Shown in pieces: positions 17,606-25,457 of a stretch of 64,000 nt of DNA (positions within the stretch are counted from its first letter, which is position 1; each line of letters begins with the position of its first letter). Origin of the DNA: Planctomycetota bacterium (GTDB lineage: Bacteria; Planctomycetota; Phycisphaerae; Phycisphaerales; SM1A02); assembly GCA_003671025.1 (NCBI GenBank), contig QWPW01000015.1:1-64000 (forward strand), given 5' to 3'. The notes under the pieces were generated by a model, which was not told the DNA's origin, ran no database searches, and worked only from the letters and a program-made list of their open reading frames with translations. A program made the position numbers and the translations under genes.

Positions 17606-18712
17606 TCACACTCCGCGCGCGGCCAACGCACGCGCGAGGTTTCGCGGATCGTGTTCGCGCGCCAATGTGTCCGAGGCAATCGCGGCGTTCGCGGCGTACT
17701 GATCCCATCGTTGCAACACGCGATCGATGCTGCGCAGCAAGTGCGCTGCAGTGCGCTCTTTCAAGGCAATTCCCGCATCAAAACGCTCAACGACATCGCC
17801 CGCCCATGTGCCCGCGGTGGCCACAACCGGTGCGCCGTGCAACAGCGCGTCGAGCACAACACCACTCACACCATCGGCGAACTTCGCTCGTTCATAGGGA
17901 GCGAGCACCAACGCGCCGGCATAGCGCGCGGCGTATTGGGCGCGATCAGGCGCGTTCGCATCCGCGACCAGTCCTGGGTAATTCGCCGCGAGCAATCGCG
18001 CGACGCACGCAGCCTCACGCGGCGAGTGATGCGTGACATGTTTGGGTGAGACTTGCACCAGCAGTTGCATGGTGCGGCCTTCACCACTCAACAATTCCGC
18101 CAACTCGGCAATCGTGTCCAGTCCTTTGTTTAGACGCGCGGCTCCGGCCATCAACAGGTATGCGAATGGACTGCGCATCGGCGCGTTGGCCAGACGCGTG
18201 GCGGGATAGTTCACCACGAGGGCGTGATCGCATTCCGCGACTTTGAGTGCGTCGAGCACGCCGCGTGTGGGCGCAACAAACAACGACTCAGCGCGCGTGC
18301 GGCGAGCCAACGCCAACGCCAATCGCGCCGAGGGCTTGACCAACGGCCAGTGCACAAACGTCGAAAAACGCCGCAAATCAGCGCGTTTTTGCCACCCGAG
18401 GCCATCGGCCATCAGCGCGTGCGACGCGTTCGCGGTGAGCACAAACGTATGCCGACCTTGATGCAGTGAGTCATTGATCGCGCGCATTTCGGAAAGAGGC
18501 CCGCGAGGCAACGGATGAGCGACCACGGGCACCGTGCCGCCTAGCGAAGGAATGAACTCACGCGCGCGCGCAGAAGCCACCACCTCGATGCATCCGAACA
18601 CATCATCGCAACGGGAGGCGAGCGCGCGAATGAACTCCGCGTAATGCCCACTGCAACCGACGAGCTGCGGCTCGATGATGCGCAGCGTCGGCAGAGTTGT
18701 TGATGAGCGCAT
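17606..18712 (-). CDS. GT4-like glycosyltransferase
   Basis: From ATG 18712 the 368-residue protein begins LRIIEPQLVGCSGHYAEFIRALA, typical of GT-B glycosyltransferases. It ends with a glycosyltransferase group-1 C-terminal domain: LLMAGAARLNKGLDTIAELAELL, LAPYERAKFADGVSGVVLDALLHGAPVVATAGTWAGDVV, with the usual acidic residue replaced in the EX7E region. The open frame continues upstream to 18817 but the extra residues are Arg/Cys-rich and unlikely to be coding. The start overlaps the divergent truD start region. It pairs with the DxD glycosyltransferase downstream. Confidence 0.75.
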   Translation of the reverse strand: MRSSTTLPTLRIIEPQLVGCSGHYAEFIRALASRCDDVFGCIEVVASARAREFIPSLGGTVPVVAHPLPRGPLSEMRAINDSLHQGRHTFVLTANASHALMADGLGWQKRADLRRFSTFVHWPLVKPSARLALALARRTRAESLFVAPTRGVLDALKVAECDHALVVNYPATRLANAPMRSPFAYLLMAGAARLNKGLDTIAELAELLSGEGRTMQLLVQVSPKHVTHHSPREAACVARLLAANYPGLVADANAPDRAQYAARYAGALVLAPYERAKFADGVSGVVLDALLHGAPVVATAGTWAGDVVERFDAGIALKERTAAHLLRSIDRVLQRWDQYAANAAIASDTLAREHDPRNLARALAARGV

Positions 18713-19959
18713 CACGCGGCGAAGGGTACAGTGTCTCTCCTGTGACAATTCGCCGCACACCCGAGGATTTCCGCGTCGCGGAACGCAACACCGATGCGTT
18801 CCATGCATCACTCTCACGCGAGTGCATGGCCTCGCATCCGTTCGCGGCGTTCACGCTGGAAAAGATTTCGCTGGCCACGCCCGACGCGTTGGAGTTCGTG
18901 GCCAAGCGATTGCGCGTGCCCCGCACCGCCGTCAGTGCGGCGGGACTCAAGGATCGTCACGCGATCACGACACAGGTGATCACCGTCGATACCGCCGCGC
19001 TTCATGGATCCCCGCCCATGCACGCCGAAGATCCTGCGTGGCGATTGACGCGCTTGGGATTTGTGCCCCGCGCTGCGGATTCCACCATCATTTCGCGCAA
19101 CGCCTTCACCATCGTGGTGCGCGGACTCGACAAGCGACAAGCCGATGAGATGGTGCGCCGTGTCGATTCGCTGCGCACGCGCGACGGCGTCATCGCCTTC
19201 GTGAACTACTTCGGTGATCAACGATTTGGCAGCGCGCGCCACGGCAAAGGATTCGTCGGCCCCGCCTTGCTCGCGGGAGATTTCGAGCAAGCGCTGCGCT
19301 TGGCCATCGGTACGCCCGCGCGCAAAGATTCTGGTGCGGTGCGTTCGCTGACGCGCGCATTGGCAACGTATTGGGGCGATTGGCCGCGTGCGTTGGAAAA
19401 CTTTCCGCGCATGCCTGAGCGTGCCTCCATCGAAGTGCTCGCGCGCGGTGGATCGTTCAAAGAGGCGTTTGCGGCGCTGCCGAAGTTCACTCAAGAGATT
19501 TGCATCGAGGCGTACCAATCGCACCTGTGGAATTCCATCGCGCGCGAGTTGTCGGGCGCACTGGCTGAGTCCATGGCGCAGCGCTGTTTCGAAGCAGAAG
19601 ATGATTACGGCGCGCTGGTGTTTCCCCGCGCGGCCGCGCTGACTCCTGCGTTTCGCGCGTTGGAAATCCCCATGCCTTCGCCGCGCGCGCAGATGCCCGA
19701 GTGCCTCTCGATCATCGCCGAGGGCGTGTTCGCCGATGCCGGAGTCACCCTCGAAACCATGCGAATTCCTGGGCTTTCCAAGCCTTTCTTCGGTGGCGGC
19801 GCTCGCCCATTCATCAGTCATGCCCACGAATACTCGATGAGCGCACCAACCCACGACGAGTTCAGCAGCGGCGGACCCAACTGCCTGTCATGCGTAGTTT
19901 CGTTTGAACTCCCTCGCGGCTCCTACGCAACGGTACTGCTGCGCGCACTCGGCCAGTGA
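18703..19959 (+). CDS. truD: tRNA pseudouridine(13) synthase TruD
   Basis: TruD isomerises U13 in tRNA. The conserved TPEDFRV entry motif lies near the start. AGLKDRHAITTQ carries the catalytic Asp84 (numbered from 18703), and NYFGDQRFGSARHGKGFVG is the family's second signature. The insertion-domain region with ARGGSFKEAFAALPK and the C-terminal RPFISHAHEYSM and SFELPRGSYATVLLRAL strands are also present. The ATG at 18703 overlaps the start of the divergent glycosyltransferase. A GTG at 18742, right before the TIRRTPEDF motif, is a reasonable alternative that removes the overlap. Confidence 0.9.
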   Translation: MSASRGEGYSVSPVTIRRTPEDFRVAERNTDAFHASLSRECMASHPFAAFTLEKISLATPDALEFVAKRLRVPRTAVSAAGLKDRHAITTQVITVDTAALHGSPPMHAEDPAWRLTRLGFVPRAADSTIISRNAFTIVVRGLDKRQADEMVRRVDSLRTRDGVIAFVNYFGDQRFGSARHGKGFVGPALLAGDFEQALRLAIGTPARKDSGAVRSLTRALATYWGDWPRALENFPRMPERASIEVLARGGSFKEAFAALPKFTQEICIEAYQSHLWNSIARELSGALAESMAQRCFEAEDDYGALVFPRAAALTPAFRALEIPMPSPRAQMPECLSIIAEGVFADAGVTLETMRIPGLSKPFFGGGARPFISHAHEYSMSAPTHDEFSSGGPNCLSCVVSFELPRGSYATVLLRALGQ

Positions 19960-20002
19960 TCCGCTGCCGCGAGCGGTGATGCGCTCACGCTACTCTGCCG
20001 CA

Positions 20003-20467
20003 ATGCGCTTCACGTCATTCATTTCATACACGGTGATTGCAAGTTCCTGCGTAACGTTGGTGGCATGCGGCCACGCGACCAAGATCAATGGCAACGCCGA
20101 TGAAGCATGGGCGCGCACGCTGCAAGCCTTGCACGTTCAGGGCGTGATGCCCGAGCAGATCGAATCGGGACTGACGCGTCCACGCGTCGATCGCATCAAA
20201 GGTGAGATCGATTTGCCCTACGCCGCAAGTGTGTACTACGGCGACGGCGCGGCCTTCATTCAAGTTGATGTGAGTGATCCTCTTGAGGTGTGCAATCGTT
20301 CGGTGCGCATGTGGGTCGACTATCCCGTGGGCAACAATGTGGTGCGCTTTGGTCGCGCCATTGATGAGCGCGAGAGCGACAACTTCTATCGCGCGTTCAC
20401 CAAGGCACTCGCGGCCTTGCCCGCGACTGCGCCAACGCCGATCGTGCTCGACGAGGTGCAACCATGA
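20003..20467 (+). CDS. Small lipoprotein of unknown function
   Basis: The 154-residue protein starts at the ATG at 20003. It has a signal sequence ending in VTLVACGH, a good lipobox with the lipidated Cys at about residue 22. The mature part has mixed strands (IKGEIDLPYAASVYYGDGAAFIQVDVSD, VVRFGRAIDERESDNFYRAF) and no recognised domain. The stop overlaps the purT ATG by four bases (ATGA), so translation is coupled to an unrelated purine-biosynthesis gene. This is probably just compact packing. Confidence 0.7.
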   Translation: MRFTSFISYTVIASSCVTLVACGHATKINGNADEAWARTLQALHVQGVMPEQIESGLTRPRVDRIKGEIDLPYAASVYYGDGAAFIQVDVSDPLEVCNRSVRMWVDYPVGNNVVRFGRAIDERESDNFYRAFTKALAALPATAPTPIVLDEVQP

Positions 20468-21645
20468 GCGCCAAGATCCTGCTTCTGGGCAGCGGTGAAC
20501 TGGGAAAAGAATTCGTCATCAGTGCCAAGCGACTTGGTTGTCGCGTGATCGCGGTCGATCGCTACGCGGATGCTCCCGCGATGCAAGTGGCCGACGCGCA
20601 TGAAGTCATCGACATGCTCGATGGACGCGCGTTGCAACAACTGGCCAAGCGCCACAAGCCCGATTTCATCGTGCCCGAGATCGAAGCCATTCGCACCGAA
20701 GAGTTGCTTCGCCTCGAAAAGGCTGGGTTTTCAGTGGTTCCCAGCGCCTTCGCCGCGCACATGACCATGAACCGCGATGCGATTCGCGATCTCGCCGCAC
20801 GCGAACTCAAGTTGCTCACCGCCAGATATGCATACGCGGCGAGTGCAGTCGAACTGCAACAAGCGATTCTTGGTCCGCGCGGAATGGGATTCCCTTGCGT
20901 GGTCAAACCCACGATGAGTTCGTCAGGCAAAGGCCAATCAGTGCTGCGCAGCAAACGCGACATCGCCAAAGCATTTGACTACGCCGTCGCCAACATGCGC
21001 GGCGACAAGCCGGTGGTGATCGTCGAAGAGTTCATCAACTTCGACTACGAGATCACCCTGCTCACAGTGAAGGAGCGACGCGCGCAAGGTGGCGGAGTGA
21101 AATTTGTCGAACCGATCGGTCACCGCCAAGAGCGTGGCGACTATCAAGAGTCTTGGATGCCTTGCCCCATGAAACCCGCGGCAAAACGCGCCGCGCAGCG
21201 CATGGCTCAAGCAGTGGTCGAGCGACTTGCGGGTAAAGACGGCGCGGGAATTTTCGGCGTCGAGTTTTTTGTGCAAGGCGATCGTGTGATCTTCAGCGAA
21301 CTTTCGCCACGCCCGCATGACACAGGAATGGTCACGCTGCGCTCACAAGATTTGTCCGAGTTTGATTTGCATCTGCGCGCGATTTTGGGTCTGCCCATTC
21401 CATCGATTCGCTACGCGGGCGCGACTGCTTCCGCGGTGGTGTTGGCCACCCGTGATTCAACGCGCGCGCCGCGCATCACCGGAGTCGAGAAAGCGTTGGA
21501 GATTCCTTCGGTGGAAGTGCGCATCTTCGGCAAGCCCAGCACACGCAAACATCGACGCATGGGAGTCGTGTTGGCGCACGGCGCGACTGCTGCGAAGGCG
21601 CGCGCGATTGCCACGCGTGCCGCGGCAATGATTCAGGTTCGGTGA
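20464..21645 (+). CDS. purT: Formate-dependent phosphoribosylglycinamide formyltransferase
   Basis: PurT is an ATP-grasp enzyme that makes formyl-GAR from GAR, formate and ATP in de novo purine synthesis. The N-terminal ILLLGSGELGKEFVISAKRLG and VPEIEAIRTEELLRLE are PurT hallmarks. The ATP-grasp core shows VVKPTMSSSGKGQSVL, VVIVEEFINFDYEITLL and GAGIFGVEFFVQGD, with metal-binding FSELSPRPHDTGMVT. The C-terminal RMGVVLAHG is also typical. The 393-residue length is standard, and the start overlaps the lipoprotein stop. Confidence 0.95.
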   Translation: MSAKILLLGSGELGKEFVISAKRLGCRVIAVDRYADAPAMQVADAHEVIDMLDGRALQQLAKRHKPDFIVPEIEAIRTEELLRLEKAGFSVVPSAFAAHMTMNRDAIRDLAARELKLLTARYAYAASAVELQQAILGPRGMGFPCVVKPTMSSSGKGQSVLRSKRDIAKAFDYAVANMRGDKPVVIVEEFINFDYEITLLTVKERRAQGGGVKFVEPIGHRQERGDYQESWMPCPMKPAAKRAAQRMAQAVVERLAGKDGAGIFGVEFFVQGDRVIFSELSPRPHDTGMVTLRSQDLSEFDLHLRAILGLPIPSIRYAGATASAVVLATRDSTRAPRITGVEKALEIPSVEVRIFGKPSTRKHRRMGVVLAHGATAAKARAIATRAAAMIQVR

Positions 21646-22035
21646 GGCACGCAGCGGCGTTTATGCGGCTCGCGATTTATCAAATCAAGCCGAGATCGCT
21701 TGGACATATCTTTTCTTAGGAGTAGCTTCTCGCGTGCGCAGCGATTTCGTGATCGCCGCCGCGTCTTCCCTTTCGAGGTGGTCGGGGCTACGCGCTCGCC
21801 GTCGTCCTGGTGACTGCGTCGCTCCTTAGACTCGCTCCCCGATTTCGCAGGGGAAAGTTCCGTGAGGCGGCGAAGCGATTCGAGGTCATGTGTTGGTTCG
21901 GAGTAATGCTCGGCGGGATCATCTTGGTGATCGACACGCTGGTGCGCAAGACATCGAGAGCGAAAGCATGCGGTGAATTGAGGGCCTTTGGCCCCGAATG
22001 CGCTCGCACATATTTCTCGTGGCGTGCCGCGCGGA
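21646..22035. other. Intergenic stretch with no supportable gene
   Basis: These 390 bases between purT and the Rrf2 regulator contain only short or shadow frames. The longest plus-strand frame (21810-22124) has one hydrophobic stretch (MCWFGVMLGGIILVIDTL) but runs into the end of the Rrf2 gene and has poor codon use. Local base composition is less GC-skewed at third positions than in the neighbours. I see no tRNA or terminator. Confidence 0.4.
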
Positions 22036-22542
22036 CTACTTCGTCGTGCGTGGCTTGCGCGTCTGTGCGGCGCGGAACGATTCGCGCGCATTCTCAACGC
22101 GCACACCTTTGGCGACCGGCTTGAGCCCGTCTTCTTGCACCGCTTTGCGGAAGATCTCGAAGGTGGTTTCGTTGAGAAGCTTCTGCACGGAAACCTGCAT
22201 GGAAACCAGGCGATCATGAATCGCGCACGGTGCTCCGACGCCACACACTCCGCCGCCGAAGGGGCAGTTGAGGCTGTTGTCGACGCGTTCAAAAATCTCG
22301 TACACCTCGTGCAACGAAAGCTCGTTCGGCGCGCGCGCCAACAGGTAGCCGCCGCCAGGACCGGGAGAGCCTTTGACCAAGCCAGCCTGCGAGAGCGTCG
22401 AGAGAATCTTCGCCACCATCGCGCGCGGAAGTCCGCGCTGATCCGCAATCTCGATCGCAGACAGCCGCGTCTTGCCGTTGTCCCAAACCTCAGCCAGTCG
22501 ACTCATGGCTGCAATCGCGGTCTCTGTTTGCTTTCCGTACAT
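22036..22542 (-). CDS. Rrf2-family transcriptional regulator
   Basis: The product of about 168 residues starts at the ATG at 22542; the open frame extends to 22578. The winged-helix DNA-binding region includes LSAIEIADQRGLPRAMVAKILSTL and GPGGGYLLAR, both typical of Rrf2 proteins. Three cysteines in NCPFGGGVCGVGAPC resemble the Fe-S ligand cluster found in IscR/NsrR-type members, so it may sense redox state, NO or iron-sulfur supply. An imperfect inverted repeat lies at 22582-22605, 40 bases upstream of the start. The target genes are not evident. Confidence 0.85.
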   Translation of the reverse strand: MYGKQTETAIAAMSRLAEVWDNGKTRLSAIEIADQRGLPRAMVAKILSTLSQAGLVKGSPGPGGGYLLARAPNELSLHEVYEIFERVDNSLNCPFGGGVCGVGAPCAIHDRLVSMQVSVQKLLNETTFEIFRKAVQEDGLKPVAKGVRVENARESFRAAQTRKPRTTK

Positions 22543-22581
22543 CTGAGGGCGCTCCGAAGTGACATCTCGAGCAAGCACTCA

Positions 22582-22605
22582 CTCGCGGGACAACTGTCGC
22601 GCGAG
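22582..22605. promoter_or_regulatory. Imperfect inverted repeat upstream of the Rrf2 regulator
   Basis: CTCGCGGGAC (22582-22591) and GTCGCGCGAG (22596-22605) pair over ten positions with one mismatch around a 4-base loop. The repeat is 40 bases upstream of the Rrf2 start and 48 bases downstream of the stop of the ArsR-like gene (both minus strand). It could be an operator or an intergenic hairpin. There is no T-run to make it a terminator. Confidence 0.35.
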
Positions 22606-22653
22606 CGGCTCGCGTGTCGAGAGTATCAGATCGACGAAATCATGAGTTGAATA

Positions 22654-23406
22654 TCAGCAATTTGAGTTTTCACCGACGATGTTCAGGGAGACGTGGCCAT
22701 TCACTGGAACCGAATGACCATTCAGTGGCATGTCGGGAAGCGTGGGCGAGTTGGTTTCCGAGAGAGAGCAGCCCACGAAGTGCGTCGCGCAGATCGGGGC
22801 GTTGCGTCCCACGCGGCGACTGCGCGCTGATTCGACAATGCGCGCGATTTCCTGCATGCTTGCATGAATCGCTGCGACATCTGCTTTATCGAGTACCTCG
22901 AGCCGAAACATCGGCGCGCCCGCACCGTTTGAGGCCGTCGATTCAATCGCCGCTTGAATGCCTGCCGACGAAAGCGCGTCGAGCAACATCTTGCACCGCT
23001 TGATTGCGAGCTCATCTCCATCGAAGAACCCTGCAGGAAACTCGGCGAAGACGGCGCGGTAAGCGCGCGCCTCGGGTCCGCGTGAAAGCGTCCGCTCGTT
23101 GCGTGTCTCTGCGACCACGAGACCCCCCTTGATAAGAACATTCAGGTGGTAGTAGAGCTTCGGTGCGTTGGCACCCAGCGCCTCCGCGAGCGCGCGTGCA
23201 TCGACTCCGGGACAGGATCGAATCGCTTCAAAAAGCTGCAATCGCGAGGGCGAGCGCAACGCATTCCACGTTTCGCGATTCGCGAGTGAGAGTGGTTTGG
23301 CTGATGAGCCAACGTCTGATCCGATGGACGAACCAGCAACTGATCCATTTGCGGATGCCGCAACGACGTTGCCGTCGTTCGACGCCGCGAATTTCTCTTC
23401 CAACAT
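22654..23406 (-). CDS. ArsR-like winged-helix regulator
   Basis: The 250-residue protein has a disordered N-terminus (Ser/Gly/Asn-rich, to about residue 40), then an HTH domain: ETWNALRSPSRLQLFEAIRS, VDARALAEALGANAPKLYYHLNVLIKGGLV. This pattern is typical of ArsR/HTH_20 regulators. The second half (residues about 110-215) resembles the effector/dimerisation half of a similar protein at 46046-46825, and the two look paralogous. The N-terminus starts with ATG at 23406. It is divergent from the methyltransferase at 23572, so it may regulate that gene. No metal-binding Cys cluster is seen in the HTH region. Confidence 0.72.
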   Translation of the reverse strand: MLEEKFAASNDGNVVAASANGSVAGSSIGSDVGSSAKPLSLANRETWNALRSPSRLQLFEAIRSCPGVDARALAEALGANAPKLYYHLNVLIKGGLVVAETRNERTLSRGPEARAYRAVFAEFPAGFFDGDELAIKRCKMLLDALSSAGIQAAIESTASNGAGAPMFRLEVLDKADVAAIHASMQEIARIVESARSRRVGRNAPICATHFVGCSLSETNSPTLPDMPLNGHSVPVNGHVSLNIVGENSNC

Positions 23407-23524
23407 TCTCTGACCCCATAGAAGTAAATGTGCCTAAGGCTGCGCGGACGCGCGCCGACGTCGAGAGCCTACCATGACTTCGTCATCTGACGCAAGTGAA
23501 AGCGACAGTACTGAAGCAGCTGTG

Positions 23525-23557
23525 ACGATCCGCATTCCCTTGCTCGCATCGGATCGT
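23525..23557. promoter_or_regulatory. Inverted repeat just upstream of the methyltransferase
   Basis: ACGATCCG (23525-23532) and CGGATCGT (23550-23557) are perfect 8-base complements separated by 17 bases. They lie 14 bases before the ATG at 23572, in the divergent region shared with the ArsR-like gene. It may be an operator or an mRNA hairpin. The function is inferred from position only. Confidence 0.35.
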
Positions 23558-23571
23558 GTTAGGTTGTGCTC

Positions 23572-24534
23572 ATGATCGCCTTCTATCGCCGCAGCGCGCT
23601 GTACTCTGCTTTTTTCGCACCTTCGCCCGAGATTCGGGCGGCAATCGATCGATTGTTGCGGCTGCACTTACGACGCAAACCCCGCCGCGTCCTCGATCCC
23701 GCATGTGGACCTGGCTTGTGGCTCTCCCATTTTTTTGACCAAGGTTCGGAAGTCGCTGGCAGTGATCTTGAAGAACTCGCGGTGAAGCTCGCTAGCGCGC
23801 GGCTTCCTGCGCGCGGCGCGATGGTGATGGTCGGTGATATGCGTCGACCCCCCGATGAGCTCGGCACCGACTTCGATTGCGCGATCAACCTCGACAACTC
23901 CGTGGGCCATCTTCCCGCCTATGAAGATGTCGTCGAGCACTTCAAATCGATGCGCCAACGCCTGACAAACAAGGGGATTTATCTGATCGGGCTGGCGATT
24001 CGTGAGCCCAACGACAAGATCCAAACTGGTGTGGTCTACGAGCGCGGTCCCGTCGACATCGAAGGTGGCGGCTTTGCGGCACTGCGCACGGAATCGCTAG
24101 GACTGCAGCCTCAAACGCGTTGCGAGCGCATTCGTCAGATCGCCATTACCGCCAATGTTCCAGACGCGCCTGCTGTCATCGCAGAACAGTACGACCTGCT
24201 CACTTTTACATTTGCAATGTTGCGTGACATCCTCGCCGCCGCGGGCGGATTTGATGTGCTCGGTTGTTACGACGCGACCGATGAAGGTCTTCCCGCGAAA
24301 CCATTTCGCAAGAGCGCAGGCGATGTGGTGCTGGTGTTGCGCGCGAGCGCGGCGCGGACGGTTTCGCAGCGCGGTGCGCGATCGGTGGTGAAGTCGTCAG
24401 TGAAGTCCGCGGTGAAGACCGCGGCGAAGTCGGCATCGAAGGCATCGAAGAAATCTGCGGCGAAACCAGCCGCGAAAAAAGGTACGACCGCTTCACCGCA
24501 AGGCGCGAGCACGCGGAAACGTAACCCTCGATGA
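23572..24534 (+). CDS. SAM-dependent methyltransferase with histone-H1-like basic tail
   Basis: Residues 1-250 form a class I methyltransferase: VLDPACGPGLWLSHFFDQG is motif I, GSDLEELAVKLA follows, and INLDNSVGHLP is near motif IV. The last 65 residues are almost only Lys, Ala, Ser, Arg and Thr (SVKSAVKTAAKSASKASKK, AAKPAAKKGTT), like bacterial histone-H1 (Hc1/KfrA-type) tails that bind DNA or RNA. The tail is in frame and ends naturally. The stop overlaps the ATG of the phosphopantetheinyl transferase (ATGA). The substrate is unknown, but the tail suggests nucleic-acid association. Confidence 0.75.
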   Translation: MIAFYRRSALYSAFFAPSPEIRAAIDRLLRLHLRRKPRRVLDPACGPGLWLSHFFDQGSEVAGSDLEELAVKLASARLPARGAMVMVGDMRRPPDELGTDFDCAINLDNSVGHLPAYEDVVEHFKSMRQRLTNKGIYLIGLAIREPNDKIQTGVVYERGPVDIEGGGFAALRTESLGLQPQTRCERIRQIAITANVPDAPAVIAEQYDLLTFTFAMLRDILAAAGGFDVLGCYDATDEGLPAKPFRKSAGDVVLVLRASAARTVSQRGARSVVKSSVKSAVKTAAKSASKASKKSAAKPAAKKGTTASPQGASTRKRNPR

Positions 24535-25244
24535 CCGGTCCCCTGCCACGGATCATTCGCCCCGTTTCCCCCGCGTTTCCTGCAGGATTCATTCTTGCGG
24601 AGTACGACGCGCGGCACGCGAAACGTCTCGCACTTGATGAAGCAACGTTGCCCGCAGACGAGCGCGCGTTGGCTGAATCATTTCGCTCGACGCCTAGGCG
24701 GACGGGCTTCACCGCTGGTCGTCTCGCGCTGCATGGAGCACTGGTTGCCGGCGGCGACAGTGAGGGCGCAACGCGGAGCGTGCTGCGCGATGAGCGCGGC
24801 CGACCGCAACCATCGTGGAGCGCCGCGCCGCGCATCTCCATCGCGCACACACGCGCGCGCGCGATTGCCGCAGTGGCGCCGATTGATTCATGCGTGGCCA
24901 TCGGCATCGATGTCGAAGAAGTCGACGAAGCGCGCGCGCACGCGATCGTGCGCATGTCGCTTTCACCCGACGAACTCGCGCGCGTACAAGCGATCGACGA
25001 AGCGCTGCTGCATGGACCGCTCGCGCTGTGGTGTGCGCGCGAATCTTGTGTGAAAGCGCACGCGCTCGAGGTGGGATGGTTTGGGACTGCGTTAGTCGCA
25101 ACACGCATCGAAGTCTGCGACGCCGCCATCGACGACGCGACGCACGCGTGGAACATCGAGATCTCCTTCGAGTCGCACGCGCCGATGTGGGCGCATGCGT
25201 GGCACGCGCGCAATGCGATTTTCGCCGTGGCCATGCGTCGTTGA
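24531..25244 (+). CDS. 4'-phosphopantetheinyl transferase (Sfp/EntD-type)
   Basis: The 237-residue protein has the three motifs of the Sfp-like family: ISIAHTRARAIAAVAP, GIDVEEVDEARA with the Mg2+-binding Asp, and LWCARESCVKAHALE with Glu and Lys. The enzyme transfers phosphopantetheine from CoA to carrier proteins of fatty-acid, polyketide or peptide synthesis. The coupling to an upstream methyltransferase (ATGA overlap) is not a known functional pairing. No carrier protein or synthase is nearby, so its target must be elsewhere in the genome. Confidence 0.8.
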   Translation: MTGPLPRIIRPVSPAFPAGFILAEYDARHAKRLALDEATLPADERALAESFRSTPRRTGFTAGRLALHGALVAGGDSEGATRSVLRDERGRPQPSWSAAPRISIAHTRARAIAAVAPIDSCVAIGIDVEEVDEARAHAIVRMSLSPDELARVQAIDEALLHGPLALWCARESCVKAHALEVGWFGTALVATRIEVCDAAIDDATHAWNIEISFESHAPMWAHAWHARNAIFAVAMRR

Positions 25245-25457
25245 GTCATGCGCGTGGCGGTGAGTGCGGCCGCGACTCATCTCTGAACCTCACGAAAACA
25301 CCTCAAAACAAGGGAGAATCAGCAAAGGCGCGTCGCCGACTGGCCCGCTCGCGTCGTGATAGTCGCGGCTCTCCCGGGCACGAGGCCCGCTCATGAAACG
25401 AATCGCTGCACCATCACAAGTGGAGCAACGTTGCTTGATGCCGTACATTCTCCACCT

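Noticed and set aside
21810-22124. 104-codon plus-strand frame with a hydrophobic stretch
   Set aside because: Runs into the Rrf2 coding region on the opposite strand and its second half is Arg/Ser-rich in the way of shadow frames.
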